Positions 28,224-38,186 of a stretch of 45,721 nt of DNA are shown here, piece after piece. The position numbers were made by a program, and so were the translations under genes. The notes below the pieces were generated by a model, which did no database searches, was not told the DNA's origin, and saw only the letters and a program-made list of their open reading frames with translations. The first letter of the stretch is position 1, and each line of letters begins with the position of its first letter. Source of the DNA: an uncultured Alphaproteobacteria bacterium (GTDB taxonomy: Bacteria > Pseudomonadota > Alphaproteobacteria > HIMB59). The stretch is taken from assembly GCA_902610175.1 (NCBI GenBank), contig CACLUR010000007.1, positions 1 through 45,721 of the forward strand, in the 5' to 3' direction.

Positions 28224-29792
28224 TTAAATACCTTTAATATTTGAGATACTGATCTCAGAAACTCCTTCTTGTATATTAGAGTTATTTTCAAAGTTTAATA
28301 TTTTATTGCATGCATTGATATAAGATTTTGCAGAGGCAACTATAATATCTATATCAGATGCCTTACCAATGAATTCTTTATTTAAATATCCAAGTTTAAC
28401 AGTCACTTCTCCTTGTGCATCAGAGTCAGGAGTAATTGCATTTATGTGATACAAAACTAATTTTGGGTAAAAACCAACTACTTTTGAAATACAATTAAAT
28501 ACAGCATCAATGGGTCCATTTCCAGATCCACTTACCTCTTTCAGTTCCTCCTTAAAGTTTAACTCTAAAGAAGCAACATGCTTAGAGTTAGTGCCTGACA
28601 TGATACTTAAATTTTTAAGTTTTAAAGTATTTGATTTATTAAAATGAGTATCATCTACCAGAGCTATTATATCTTCATCATAAACATCTTTCTTCTTATC
28701 AGCTAAGAGCTTGAATTTTTCAAAAATTTCATTGATAAAATTATCACCTACTTCATATCCTAAAATTTTTAATTTTTCTTTGAATGCATGCTTTCCAGAA
28801 TGTTTACCAAGCACCAAACTTGATTTTTTTAAACCAATCGTTTCCGGTGACATGATTTCATAAGTTTGAACATTTTTTAATACTCCATCTTGGTGAATTC
28901 CTGACTCATGAGCAAAAGCATTTGCGCCAACAATTGCCTTATTAGGCTGAACAGGAAATCCTGTAATTGATGATACAAGTTTTGATGTTTTTGAAATGGC
29001 GCTTGTATTAACATTAGATTGAACTTTTAAAAGATCTGATCTAACTTTCAAAGCCATTACTACTTCTTCTAGTGCAGCATTACCCGCTCTTTCTCCTAAT
29101 CCATTTATAGTACATTCAATTTGTCTTGCACCATTTTCAACTGCATTTAAAGAATTTGCAACCGCTAACCCCAAATCATTGTGACAATGAACAGAAATTA
29201 TTGCTTTATCAATGTTAGGAACATTATTTTTAATTTTTTTTATAATGTCTCCGAATTCAAATGGTAAGGTATAACCGACTGTGTCAGGAATATTTATTGT
29301 AGATGCACCGCTTTCTATAGCTAAATCTATACATTTATATAAAAAATCGATAGAGGATCTCCCACCATCTTCACAACTCCACTCAATATTAGGGCATAAG
29401 TTTCTCGCAAATGATACGCTATCTTTAATTTTTTCTATGACCTCTTCTTCAGTTAACTTAAGTTTAAACTTCATGTGTATTGGACTTGTGGCAATGAAAG
29501 TATGGATTCTTGGATTTTTCGCTTTTTTTACAGCACTCCAAGCTGTTTCGATATCATCTTGTTTTGCCCTAGCTAATCCAGCTATCTGACAGTCCTTAAT
29601 TTCACTTGCAATTGCTTGAACTGAGTTAAAGTCACCTTTTGATGCTATGGGAAAACCAGCCTCAATTATATCAACCTTTAACTCCTCTAATAGTCTGGCA
29701 ATAGAGAGTTTTTCTTCTTGATTCATCGAAGCTCCAGGAGACTGTTCTCCGTCTCTAAGAGTAGTATCAAATATTAAGACTTTATCTGGCAA
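28224..29792 (-). CDS. leuA: 2-isopropylmalate synthase
   Basis: LeuA condenses acetyl-CoA with alpha-ketoisovalerate, the first committed leucine step. The 522-residue protein has the DRE-TIM signature TTLRDGEQSPGAS near residue 10, the metal motif VHCHNDLGLAVANS, and a C-terminal leucine-binding regulatory domain with SGSGNGPIDAVFNCI. The length is complete. It starts 2 bases after ilvC and ends flush with mreB. Feedback inhibition by leucine is likely from the regulatory domain. No leader peptide or T-box can fit in the spacing. Confidence 0.96.
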   Translation of the reverse strand: MPDKVLIFDTTLRDGEQSPGASMNQEEKLSIARLLEELKVDIIEAGFPIASKGDFNSVQAIASEIKDCQIAGLARAKQDDIETAWSAVKKAKNPRIHTFIATSPIHMKFKLKLTEEEVIEKIKDSVSFARNLCPNIEWSCEDGGRSSIDFLYKCIDLAIESGASTINIPDTVGYTLPFEFGDIIKKIKNNVPNIDKAIISVHCHNDLGLAVANSLNAVENGARQIECTINGLGERAGNAALEEVVMALKVRSDLLKVQSNVNTSAISKTSKLVSSITGFPVQPNKAIVGANAFAHESGIHQDGVLKNVQTYEIMSPETIGLKKSSLVLGKHSGKHAFKEKLKILGYEVGDNFINEIFEKFKLLADKKKDVYDEDIIALVDDTHFNKSNTLKLKNLSIMSGTNSKHVASLELNFKEELKEVSGSGNGPIDAVFNCISKVVGFYPKLVLYHINAITPDSDAQGEVTVKLGYLNKEFIGKASDIDIIVASAKSYINACNKILNFENNSNIQEGVSEISISNIKGI

Positions 29793-29794
29793 TA

Positions 29795-30811
29795 CTAGAT
29801 ATCCTTTACAAGTTTATTCGATGCAATCCATGGCATCATAGACCTTAATTTAGCTCCTACCTCTTCAATTTGGTGCTTTGCACCTTTATCTCTCATTTGT
29901 TTAAACTTAATTTGTCCTGACTTATGTTCAGCCATCCATTCTTTTGTAAAAGTACCATCTTGTATTTCACTAAGAACTTTTTTCATTTCAGTTTTAGTAG
30001 CTTCGTTAGGAACTACTCTTGGGCCTCTGGTATAATCTCCATATTCAGCTGTATTAGATATAGAATACCTCATATTAGCCATGCCTCCCTCATACATTAG
30101 ATCAACAATTAATTTTACTTCATGTAAACATTCGAAATATGCCATCTCAGGCGCATAACCAGCCTCAACAAGAGTTTCAAAACCGTTTCTAACAAGTGAC
30201 ATTAACCCTCCACAGAGAACTGTTTGCTCACCAAATAAATCTGTTTCGCATTCCTCTTTAAATGTAGTTTCAATTATTCCTGATTTACCTCCACCTAAAG
30301 CAGAAGCATACGCAAGACCAATTTCTTTTGCATTACCACTTACATTTTTGTCTACTGCAAGTAAACATGGCACTCCACCGCCTTTAAGATACTCTCCTCT
30401 TACTGTGTGGCCAGGGCCTTTTGGAGCGACCATAAAAACATCTAAATCTTCTCTTGCTGTAATAAGTTGAAAATGAATATTTAAACCATGAGCGAATGCT
30501 AAAGCAGCGCCGTTTTTTATGTTGTCATGGATTTGAGTTTGATAAATTTCTTGTTGATTTTCATCAGGAGCTAAGAACATTACAATATCAGCATCCTTTA
30601 CTGCATCAGCAGGTGTTTGAGTTTTTAGACCCACATTTTTTGCTTTTTCAATTGATGAAGAACCCTCTCTCAATCCTACAACTACATTAGAAGCCCCAGA
30701 GTCTTTTAAGTTTAATGCATGAGCATGACCTTGCGATCCAAAACCTATTATTACAATTTTTTTGTCTTTAATTATGTTAAAATCGGCATCTTGTTCGTAA
30801 TAAACCTTCAT
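29795..30811 (-). CDS. ilvC: Ketol-acid reductoisomerase, class I
   Basis: IlvC converts acetolactate or acetohydroxybutyrate to the dihydroxy acids, using Mg2+ and NADPH. The 338-residue length marks the short class I enzyme. Features are the Rossmann motif [13 protein letters not shown] at 23-35, [10 protein letters not shown], and the metal-binding helix [10 protein letters not shown] good ribosome-binding sequence (AGGGGGT on the minus strand, within 30812-30828) precedes the ATG. It lies 17 bases downstream of ilvN and 2 bases upstream of leuA. Confidence 0.97.
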   Translation of the reverse strand: MKVYYEQDADFNIIKDKKIVIIGFGSQGHAHALNLKDSGASNVVVGLREGSSSIEKAKNVGLKTQTPADAVKDADIVMFLAPDENQQEIYQTQIHDNIKNGAALAFAHGLNIHFQLITAREDLDVFMVAPKGPGHTVRGEYLKGGGVPCLLAVDKNVSGNAKEIGLAYASALGGGKSGIIETTFKEECETDLFGEQTVLCGGLMSLVRNGFETLVEAGYAPEMAYFECLHEVKLIVDLMYEGGMANMRYSISNTAEYGDYTRGPRVVPNEATKTEMKKVLSEIQDGTFTKEWMAEHKSGQIKFKQMRDKGAKHQIEEVGAKLRSMMPWIASNKLVKDI

Positions 30812-30828
30812 ATTACCCCCTAAAAACG

Positions 30829-31365
30829 TTATATTCCGAGCCCTATAGGACCACTTCGAACTAGTTCGACTTTTATACCACCGATTGTGCCTAAGTCATC
30901 TAAAAATTTGTTTATTCGCTCGCTTGTACCTGATATTTCATAGACAACAATATTTTGTCTTTTTTGAACAGTTCTTGAACGATAAATATCTGCATAATTG
31001 AGTATTTTTTGATCTTGTTCCTGATTTTCAAATTCTATTTTAACTAGGCAAATTTCTGCCTCATAAGACTCACTTAAGTTTGCTAAATTAGTGGCACTAT
31101 GAACAGGAACAAGTTTTTCTAGTTGTGCTATAATTTGACTAATTACTTTTTCTTCTCCTAAAGTTTCTATAGTAATTCGGGAAAGATTTTTCTTAACGTC
31201 TACAACTGTTACATTTAATGCTTCAATATTATATCCTCTTCCTGAAAATAAACCTACTATGCGTGCAAGAATACCAGGTTCGTTATCAACAATAACTGAA
31301 AGAACGCTTCTCTTAGACTCTTTAAAAGCGTTTATAGGTGTAGGATAAACTGAAGTAGAGGACAT
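30829..31365 (-). CDS. ilvN: Acetolactate synthase small (regulatory) subunit
   Basis: This 178-residue regulatory subunit has an N-terminal ACT domain ([22 protein letters not shown] at about 25-46, given by position) and a second C-terminal ACT-like domain. It binds valine and confers feedback control on IlvB. It follows ilvB after 12 bases and precedes ilvC by 17 bases, the usual ilvBNC order. Confidence 0.96.
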   Translation of the reverse strand: MSSTSVYPTPINAFKESKRSVLSVIVDNEPGILARIVGLFSGRGYNIEALNVTVVDVKKNLSRITIETLGEEKVISQIIAQLEKLVPVHSATNLANLSESYEAEICLVKIEFENQEQDQKILNYADIYRSRTVQKRQNIVVYEISGTSERINKFLDDLGTIGGIKVELVRSGPIGLGI

Positions 31366-31377
31366 TATGAAAAATTA

Positions 31378-33150
31378 TTAGACTAGTACTTTTCCTTTTT
31401 CCTGATTTTCAGGATTTTCTTTATCGTATTTAGATAGTAACATTTCGTGATGCGCAGCTCCGCTTGGTATCATAGGAAAACAATTTTCTTTTTTATCGAC
31501 CCAAATGTCGGCTATGACTGGCCTATCAATTGAAATCATTTCATTAATTGTATCATCTAATTCTGAAATATTTTTTGCCCGAACTCCAACAGCATTGAAA
31601 CTCTCTGCTAATTTTTTAAAATCAGGAAGAGCATCCACGTAACTTTCTGAATATCTACTTCCATGTAATAGTTCCTGCCACTGTCTAACCATTCCCATAT
31701 ATTCATTATTTAGAATAAATATTTTTATTGGTAACTTATATTGAACAGCAGTGGCTATTTCCTGAATATTCATTAGAAAAGAAGCCTCTCCAGCAATGTC
31801 TATGACCAATGACTCTGGATTTGCCATTTGTGCGCCTACTGCAGCAGGCATACCAAATCCCATTGTACCTAGGCCTCCTGATGTAATCCATCTGTTTGGT
31901 TTTGAAAATTTATAATACTGTGCAGCCCACATTTGATGCTGACCAACTTCTGTAGTAACAAAAGTGTCTTTTTGTTTTGTTAATTCGTAAAGTCTAGAAA
32001 TAGCATGTTGTGGTTTGATCACTTCATCTCCTTGTTCGTAGTGGAGACATTCTTTTTTTCTCCATTCATTAATTTGACCCCACCAATTACTATAATCTTT
32101 ATCGCCAAAATCAATGTTATTAGAGTCTATAAATGAGTTAATCTCTTTAAGTGTTAGAGTGATGTCAGTATTTGTATGAAAGTCAACTTTTACGTTTTTA
32201 TTGATTGAACTCTGGTCAATATCTATATGAAATTTTATAGAGTCTGGAGAAAAAGCATCTAATCTTCCAGTTACACGGTCATCAAATCTTGCTCCAACAT
32301 TAATCATCAAATCACATTTATTCATAGCTAAGTTTGCTTCATAGTTACCGTGCATACCTAACATTCCTAGCGAACTCTTATCCTCTCCTGGAAAACAACC
32401 CAATCCATGAAGAGTTGTTGTAATTGGAATATTTGTTTTTTTTACAAGTTTAATAAGCTCTTGGCTAGCTTGATGGCCTGAGTTTAAGCAACCACCTCCA
32501 ACATAAAATATTGGTCTTTCTGATTTTTTAATATGACTTATTAGCTTCTCAACAAAATTTTTATCAACACTTTTTGAACCAGCTTTAATTCTGTGCTCTC
32601 TAAATCTTATATCTTTTTTTGATATATATTTTGACTTTGCAAACTGAACATCTTTAGGAATATCTATTAAAACAGGACCAGGTCTACCAGAGCTAGCAAT
32701 TTCAAATGCCTCGTGAATAGTCTCAGAGAGTTTAGTCACATCCTTAACAAGATAATTATGTTTAGTGCAAGGTCTTGTGATTCCAGTTGTATCGCATTCC
32801 TGAAATGCATCTGTCCCAATTAAATGTGATGGGACTTGACCACTGATACAGACAATTGGAATACTATCCATTAATGCATCTGTTAATCCTGTAACAACAT
32901 TGGTCACACCAGGACCTGATGTTACTAACAACACACCTACTTTTCCGCTTGATCTAGCATATCCCTCTGCTGCATGAACTGCACCAGCCTCTTGCCTTAC
33001 TAATACATGTTTTAAAAAGTTTTGACCAAATATTGCATCATAAATGGGAAGAACAGCCCCCCCTGGATAGCCAAAGATTGTATCAACCTCTTGGTCTTTA
33101 AGGGCTTTGAGTAAAATATCTGCTCCCGTGAATTCGTTTTCATTGTTCAT
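31378..33150 (-). CDS. ilvB: Acetolactate synthase large subunit
   Basis: This 590-residue ThDP enzyme makes acetolactate from pyruvate. It has GYPGGAVLPIYDA at the start, the catalytic Glu in RQEAGAVHAAEGYAR, the FAD/central domain, and the ThDP metal region IDIAGEASFLMN followed by ILNNEYMGMVRQW. GEA in place of the textbook GDG is, as I recall, normal in alphaproteobacterial IlvB. It overlaps miaA by 11 bases, an arrangement common in this class. Confidence 0.96.
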   Translation of the reverse strand: MNNENEFTGADILLKALKDQEVDTIFGYPGGAVLPIYDAIFGQNFLKHVLVRQEAGAVHAAEGYARSSGKVGVLLVTSGPGVTNVVTGLTDALMDSIPIVCISGQVPSHLIGTDAFQECDTTGITRPCTKHNYLVKDVTKLSETIHEAFEIASSGRPGPVLIDIPKDVQFAKSKYISKKDIRFREHRIKAGSKSVDKNFVEKLISHIKKSERPIFYVGGGCLNSGHQASQELIKLVKKTNIPITTTLHGLGCFPGEDKSSLGMLGMHGNYEANLAMNKCDLMINVGARFDDRVTGRLDAFSPDSIKFHIDIDQSSINKNVKVDFHTNTDITLTLKEINSFIDSNNIDFGDKDYSNWWGQINEWRKKECLHYEQGDEVIKPQHAISRLYELTKQKDTFVTTEVGQHQMWAAQYYKFSKPNRWITSGGLGTMGFGMPAAVGAQMANPESLVIDIAGEASFLMNIQEIATAVQYKLPIKIFILNNEYMGMVRQWQELLHGSRYSESYVDALPDFKKLAESFNAVGVRAKNISELDDTINEMISIDRPVIADIWVDKKENCFPMIPSGAAHHEMLLSKYDKENPENQEKGKVLV

Positions 33151-34051
33151 TTAGGTATATACTTATATTTTCAATTGAATCTTTAGGGAAGCTTTTTTTA
33201 TAGTTTATTCTCAAATTAAGGCGGCTAAATTTTTGGTTATTCCACCATGTAAACTGTCTTTTAATATACCTCTTGGTATTTTTAATTCCTAAATAAATAG
33301 CCTCGTCTAAACTTAATTTATTTCTAACACAAGATAGCAATTCTGGTAAACCATGAGCTTTATAGAGAGTTTTTGATATTTTTATATTTTCATAAAGTGA
33401 TTTAACCTCTTCTAATGCACCATTATTTATCATTTGATGAAATCTTAATTCTGCTTTTTCGTAAAGATCTTTCTTTGGTTTTGTAACTTGGATAACAAGT
33501 GAATTAGGAGTGATTGGTACTTTACTACCATAATTATTTTCCATTGTATCATTATGCTCCAAGCAAAAAGCTAAACGACTTAATAATCTTTGTTTATCCT
33601 TTGGGAAAATTTTTTCTTTATAATATTTTTCTAAAATATTTAGGCAATGATCTGGGCCTTTGTCTAAAAATAAATCTTCTGCTTGTTTTTTAAATTTGTA
33701 ACTAATTGATGGCGTCTCTGATAATCCCTCTATTAGTGATTGAATGTAAAATCCAGTACCACCAACAAAGACAGGTATTTTATTTCTAATTTGAATATTT
33801 TTGACTACTTGCTTAACATCATCAATCCAATGATTGACTGAATATTCTTTATTATTGACATGTCCATAGAGATGATGTGGGACTATCTTTAATTCTTGCT
33901 CTGTAGGTCTGTTTGATAAAATCTTTAGTTGTTTATATACTTGTATACTGTCAGCATTGATAATCTCTATGTCTATTAATTTTGATAATTCATATGTGTA
34001 ATCATTTTTACCTGAACAAGTGGGACCTACAACAAAAAGAAATTTATTCAA
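33140..34051 (-). CDS. miaA: tRNA dimethylallyltransferase
   Basis: MiaA adds the isopentenyl group to A37 of tRNAs that read UNN codons. The 303-residue protein has the P-loop GPTCSGKN at 9-16, NADSIQVYKQL, FVGGTGFYIQSLIEG and the C-terminal KRQFTWWNNQ. The P-loop ends in Asn16 where Ser or Thr is expected (GPTASGKS/T), a clear departure from Walker A. Other active-site regions look intact, so activity is likely but perhaps altered. It overlaps degP by 8 bases and ilvB by 11 bases. Confidence 0.93.
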   Translation of the reverse strand: MNKFLFVVGPTCSGKNDYTYELSKLIDIEIINADSIQVYKQLKILSNRPTEQELKIVPHHLYGHVNNKEYSVNHWIDDVKQVVKNIQIRNKIPVFVGGTGFYIQSLIEGLSETPSISYKFKKQAEDLFLDKGPDHCLNILEKYYKEKIFPKDKQRLLSRLAFCLEHNDTMENNYGSKVPITPNSLVIQVTKPKKDLYEKAELRFHQMINNGALEEVKSLYENIKISKTLYKAHGLPELLSCVRNKLSLDEAIYLGIKNTKRYIKRQFTWWNNQKFSRLNLRINYKKSFPKDSIENISIYLNEQ

Positions 34052-35432
34052 TAACGAATGGGTTTATTAACCAAAATTCATTACCGTCTCTAATAACTCT
34101 TAATAACAATTTATCTCGATTCAAATTAATACTGTTAGATATAATTTTCTCAAAAGAACTAATGTCTGTAATTTTTTCACTGGATACTTGGATAATAACA
34201 TCATTCTTTAAAAGATTTTCGTTATTATCTCCTACCTCTGTGACCAAAATACCTTTGGTTTTTGAGTCTAACCCTAAAGAATTTATAGCATCTATTGTCA
34301 ACTCAAGAACAGTAATATCTAACTCTTCCAAATAAATACCATCGTTTTTAGCGAGTTTGCGACCCTCTTTTAATTCACCTACCTTTACCTTTATATCTAT
34401 AATCTCTCCGTTTCTCCAAACTTTAACAATTACTTCACTATCTATTGGAGTTTCTGCAACAACTTTGGGCAAATCTTTAAATGATGTGATTTTTTGATTA
34501 TTAAACTCAATTATTATATCTCCAGCTTGAATGTTTGATAATGCAGCAGGGCTATTTGGTTCAACAGAAGCAACAAATGCTCCCTCTGTTGAGTCATAGC
34601 CTAAACTCTCTGAAAATTCTTCAGTTAAATCCTGAATTTGAACACCAAGTCTTCCTCTTTTTGCCTGACCAAATGAGATTATTTGTTCAACAATTAATTT
34701 TGCTGTTTGTGAGGGAATAGAAAAACCTAAGCCAACACTTCCACCTGTTTGAGAGATAATCATTGAATTAATTCCAATTACCTCTCCATTTAAATTAAAT
34801 AAAGGCCCACCAGAGTTACCTCTGTTGATTGGTGCATCAGTTTGTATAAAATCAACGTAAGGGCCGCCACCTATATCTCTATTTATAGATGATATTATTC
34901 CTGAAGTTACAGTTCCTCCCAAACCAAGAGGGTTTCCAATAGCTAGTACAATGTCTCCAACTCTTGATAAATCTGAGTCTCCCCAGTTAACACTTTGTAT
35001 ATCAACAGACGAGGGGTCAATTTTTAAAACAGCTATGTCAGTTTTAGGGTCAGTTCCAACAAGATCTGCAGGAATTTCATCGACTCCATTATTGAAAATT
35101 ACAGTAATTTGATCTGCTCCGCTTATAACGTGATTATTTGTAACTACGTAACCTTCATCACTAATAATGAAGCCTGATCCAAGACCAGTTAAATTTTCAC
35201 GTTTTGGCATTTGATTACCAAAAAAATCATCAAACATATCATTGAAAGGATGGCCTTCTGGCAATTCAGGTAATTGCCTTGTTTGTCTTTCTACAGTTTG
35301 ACTAGTAGCTATACTTACAACTGAAGGTAGAAGTTCATCAACTAAATCTGCATAACCTCTCTCAAATTGTGCTGATGCACCCTGAATTGTAAAAAAAATA
35401 CTGAAAAGAGATAAAACAAAAAGTCTTTTCAT
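34044..35432 (-). CDS. degP: Do-like periplasmic serine protease
   Basis: This 462-residue HtrA-family protease has an N-terminal signal peptide ending near ASA-QF (about residue 21). The catalytic triad is complete: His in VTNNHVISG, Asp in TDIAVLKID, and Ser in NRGNSGGPLF. Two PDZ domains follow. It degrades or refolds damaged periplasmic proteins. The gene lies directly after hflK-hflC, the common alphaproteobacterial order, with 14 bases to hflC. It could also be named degQ. Confidence 0.93.
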   Translation of the reverse strand: MKRLFVLSLFSIFFTIQGASAQFERGYADLVDELLPSVVSIATSQTVERQTRQLPELPEGHPFNDMFDDFFGNQMPKRENLTGLGSGFIISDEGYVVTNNHVISGADQITVIFNNGVDEIPADLVGTDPKTDIAVLKIDPSSVDIQSVNWGDSDLSRVGDIVLAIGNPLGLGGTVTSGIISSINRDIGGGPYVDFIQTDAPINRGNSGGPLFNLNGEVIGINSMIISQTGGSVGLGFSIPSQTAKLIVEQIISFGQAKRGRLGVQIQDLTEEFSESLGYDSTEGAFVASVEPNSPAALSNIQAGDIIIEFNNQKITSFKDLPKVVAETPIDSEVIVKVWRNGEIIDIKVKVGELKEGRKLAKNDGIYLEELDITVLELTIDAINSLGLDSKTKGILVTEVGDNNENLLKNDVIIQVSSEKITDISSFEKIISNSINLNRDKLLLRVIRDGNEFWLINPFVIE

Positions 35433-35446
35433 CTTAAAAATAATAT

Positions 35447-36316
35447 TTAGTTGGCGCCCTCAGAGTTTTCAAAGTACTCAAAGAAATCACTATCAGGAGA
35501 TATTACCATGGTAGTTGTTCCATCTTTAAAAGTATCTGCATAAGCTTCCATTGATCTTATAAATTCAAAAAATTCAGGGTCTTTTGCAAAGGCCTCATTT
35601 AAAATTTGGTTTCTTGCTGCTTCACCTTCACCTTTTAAAATATTAGATTGTTTTTCTGCTTCAGCTATAATTTCAATTTTCTCTCTATCTGCAGTAGCCT
35701 TAATTTTTTGTGAAATCTCTTGACCTTCCGCTCTTAATAAATTTGCTTCTCTTTCTCTTTCCGTTCTCATCCTGTCAAACACGTTAGATTGAACTTCTGG
35801 CGTAAGTTCTGTTCTTTTTAACCTCAGGTCAACAATTTCAATACCAAAGGTATCTTGATCTTCACGAACATTTTCAAAAATCTCAGCCATAATTTTATCA
35901 CGATCATCAGATAACAAATCATTTAATTGATACTGAGCTATTACACCTCTTACAGATGAGTTTACTATTCTACCCAAACGATCATTAAGGGCTAGCTCTG
36001 TTCTTGTTGTTTGAAAAAACTTTAAAGGATCTTTAATCATATACCTAACTATTGAGTCGACAACAATACGCTTTTGGTCTCTTAGTATCACCTCTTCTTG
36101 AGCAGGATCTAAGTTTAAAACCCTACTGTCGTAGTAAACAACGTTTTGGATAAATGGTAGTTTAAATTTCAAACCAGGTGATTGATGCACAGCACGCGGT
36201 TCACCAAATTGCAAAACAATTACTTGTTTTGTTTGATCAACAACAAAGAAAAAGCCTGATGCAAACAAAATAAAGAAGAAAGATAATCCAATAATAATAT
36301 AGTTTCTCATTTTCAT
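35447..36316 (-). CDS. hflC: Membrane protease modulator HflC
   Basis: This 289-residue SPFH-domain protein has one N-terminal membrane anchor (about 5-24) followed by QTKQVIVLQFGEPRAV. It forms with HflK the large periplasmic-facing cage around the FtsH protease. Coiled-coil, Glu/Lys-rich sequence appears at about 185-235. The start overlaps the hflK stop by 1 base. The length is slightly short but complete for the family. Confidence 0.95.
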   Translation of the reverse strand: MKMRNYIIIGLSFFFILFASGFFFVVDQTKQVIVLQFGEPRAVHQSPGLKFKLPFIQNVVYYDSRVLNLDPAQEEVILRDQKRIVVDSIVRYMIKDPLKFFQTTRTELALNDRLGRIVNSSVRGVIAQYQLNDLLSDDRDKIMAEIFENVREDQDTFGIEIVDLRLKRTELTPEVQSNVFDRMRTEREREANLLRAEGQEISQKIKATADREKIEIIAEAEKQSNILKGEGEAARNQILNEAFAKDPEFFEFIRSMEAYADTFKDGTTTMVISPDSDFFEYFENSEGAN

Positions 36317-37413
36317 TAGTTGTTACCTGTCTGCTTGTTCTTGTTTAACTCATTTAAAGGTAAATAAGGAACAACACCGTTGCCAGAATTCTGATCAATC
36401 ATTATCTTGCTAGATCCTGATAGGACGTCTCTTAATGTTTCTAAATAAATTCTTTTTTTGGTTGTCTCTTTAGATTGCTCATACGTGTCTAACACTTGAA
36501 GAAATCTGCTTGCTTCACCTTCAGCTTGTTTAATTAATTTATTTTTATAACCCTCTGCCTCTTGGAGGATTTTTTCAGCCTCACCTCTTGCCTCAGGCAC
36601 AATTCTGTTACTGTAAGCCTCTGCTTGGTTGACTGTTCTCTCCTTGTCCTGTCTTGCTTTTTGAACATCATCAAATGCATCTATAACCTCTCTTGGAGGG
36701 TTAACGTCTTGTAATTGTATAGATTGAATTAGTATTCCAACTTCATATTCATCCAAAAGTTCTTGTAGTAATGATCTTGAGTCTCTCTCAACGGATTGTC
36801 TAGAAACAGTTAATAGTCCCTCTAGGTTAGTTTGACCAACAACCTCTCTTAGCACACTTTCAGATATAACTTTTACAGTTTCTTCTGGATCCCTTAAATT
36901 AAATAGGAATTGCCCAGCATCTTTAATTCTATAAAGAACTGTATAATCTAAATCAGATATATTTTGGTCGGATGTTAACATCATACTTTCTTCGAGTACA
37001 TCTCTAGTAGAATTTCCATTGGATCTAAAACCAACATTAATTTTTCTGATTGCCTCAACTTTTGGAGTTAAGACTTTTCCTATAGGTGTTGGGAAAAAAT
37101 AATGGAGCCCTGGATCTGTTGTACTTTCATTCCATTTACCAAAAAGTAGTTCAACTCCTTGTTCATCAGGCTCAACTCTATAAAAACCTGTCGCAAGCCA
37201 AATTACAAAAGCTATCAATATTAAAAATGAAACACCCTTAAAACCACCTTTAAAAGGCATTTTAATTTTGTATTTATTTTTTAAATCTTTGAGAAGGTCA
37301 TCAATTGAGTCGTTGTTACCACCTGAGAAACCGCCGGAACCTCTGTTATTGTTCCCTGATGAGGGCCCCCATGGACCATCAAGTGCAAAAATTTTAAATT
37401 TGTTTTTGTTCAC
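36316..37413 (-). CDS. hflK: Membrane protease modulator HflK
   Basis: This 365-residue SPFH protein has a Gly/Asn-rich cytoplasmic N-terminus including DGPWGPSSG, a membrane anchor at about 62-80, an SPFH domain and a coiled coil. With HflC it regulates FtsH. The start codon is GTG (37413-37411), because no in-frame ATG is available before the conserved DGPWGP. It heads the 15-gene minus-strand run. Only 26 bases separate it from the divergent mrp gene. Confidence 0.94.
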   Translation of the reverse strand: MNKNKFKIFALDGPWGPSSGNNNRGSGGFSGGNNDSIDDLLKDLKNKYKIKMPFKGGFKGVSFLILIAFVIWLATGFYRVEPDEQGVELLFGKWNESTTDPGLHYFFPTPIGKVLTPKVEAIRKINVGFRSNGNSTRDVLEESMMLTSDQNISDLDYTVLYRIKDAGQFLFNLRDPEETVKVISESVLREVVGQTNLEGLLTVSRQSVERDSRSLLQELLDEYEVGILIQSIQLQDVNPPREVIDAFDDVQKARQDKERTVNQAEAYSNRIVPEARGEAEKILQEAEGYKNKLIKQAEGEASRFLQVLDTYEQSKETTKKRIYLETLRDVLSGSSKIMIDQNSGNGVVPYLPLNELNKNKQTGNN

Positions 37414-37439
37414 GATACATTATATGTAGTGTTTAATAT

Positions 37440-38186
37440 ATGAATATCAAGACTTGTTTTGGAATATCAAGCTGTAAAGGTGGTGTTGGTAAATCAACAG
37501 TAGCTTGCAATATCGCTATAACTTTAGCAAACCAAGGATACAAAGTTGGCCTTTTAGACGCAGACATTTATGGACCTAGTGTCCCAACATTACTTGGCAT
37601 CGGAGATAAGGAACCTAAAGTTGAAGATGGGAAGTTTTTACCCTTTGAAGTATTTGGGATAAAAGCAATGTCGATAGGTTTCCTCGTCAATGAAGAACAA
37701 GCAATTGTTTGGCGAGGACCAATGTTAGCTAAAGGGCTTGATGGACTCATTAACAAAACAATTTGGGGTGATTTAGACTATTTAATTGTTGATTTTCCCC
37801 CTGGTACTGGAGATGTACAAATATCAATGTCCCAAAAACTCAAACTGGATGGAACTCTTATTATTACAACTCCACAGCTTCTATCTTTAAAAGATGTCAT
37901 CAGAGGTATTAATATGTTTATCAAGGTTAATGTTCCAATACTTGGTGTAGTTGAAAATATGTCTTATTTAGAAGAACAAAATGAAAAAAAATATATTTTT
38001 GGTGAATCAAAAACTAAGTCTCTACTACTCAAAGAAAATATAAATTTAATTGAAGAACTTCCTTTTAATTTAAATGTCCCTAAAAGTTGTGATGATGGAA
38101 AGCCCTATTGTTTTGACTATAAAGATGATTATTCTCTAAAATTTGAAAATATAACAAACGCAATTACAAAAAAATTTCAAAGTTAA
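37440..38186 (+). CDS. mrp: Mrp/ApbC-type P-loop ATPase without CxxC
   Basis: This 248-residue protein has the deviant Walker A SSCKGGVGKST at 10-20, LLDADIYGPSVP at 38-49 and VDFPPGTGD at 117-125, all typical of Mrp (ApbC/Nbp35 relatives that carry Fe-S clusters). Two family elements are missing. The N-terminal DUF59/MIP18 domain is absent, and the usual CxxC after VENM-Y is replaced: the text reads VENMSYLEEQNEKKYIFG (171-188), with no Cys. It probably cannot hold a bridging cluster in the standard way. Its stop overlaps the thyX stop (TTAA at 38183-38186). Confidence 0.9.
   Translation: MNIKTCFGISSCKGGVGKSTVACNIAITLANQGYKVGLLDADIYGPSVPTLLGIGDKEPKVEDGKFLPFEVFGIKAMSIGFLVNEEQAIVWRGPMLAKGLDGLINKTIWGDLDYLIVDFPPGTGDVQISMSQKLKLDGTLIITTPQLLSLKDVIRGINMFIKVNVPILGVVENMSYLEEQNEKKYIFGESKTKSLLLKENINLIEELPFNLNVPKSCDDGKPYCFDYKDDYSLKFENITNAITKKFQS

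Noticed and set aside
29793-31377. Possible leader attenuator or T-box for the ilv/leu genes.
   Set aside because: Spacers are only 2-17 bases and no hairpins fit.
31378-33150. IlvB has GEA where textbook ThDP enzymes have GDG.
   Set aside because: I recall GEAS-type sequence in other alphaproteobacterial IlvB proteins, so it is not a defect.
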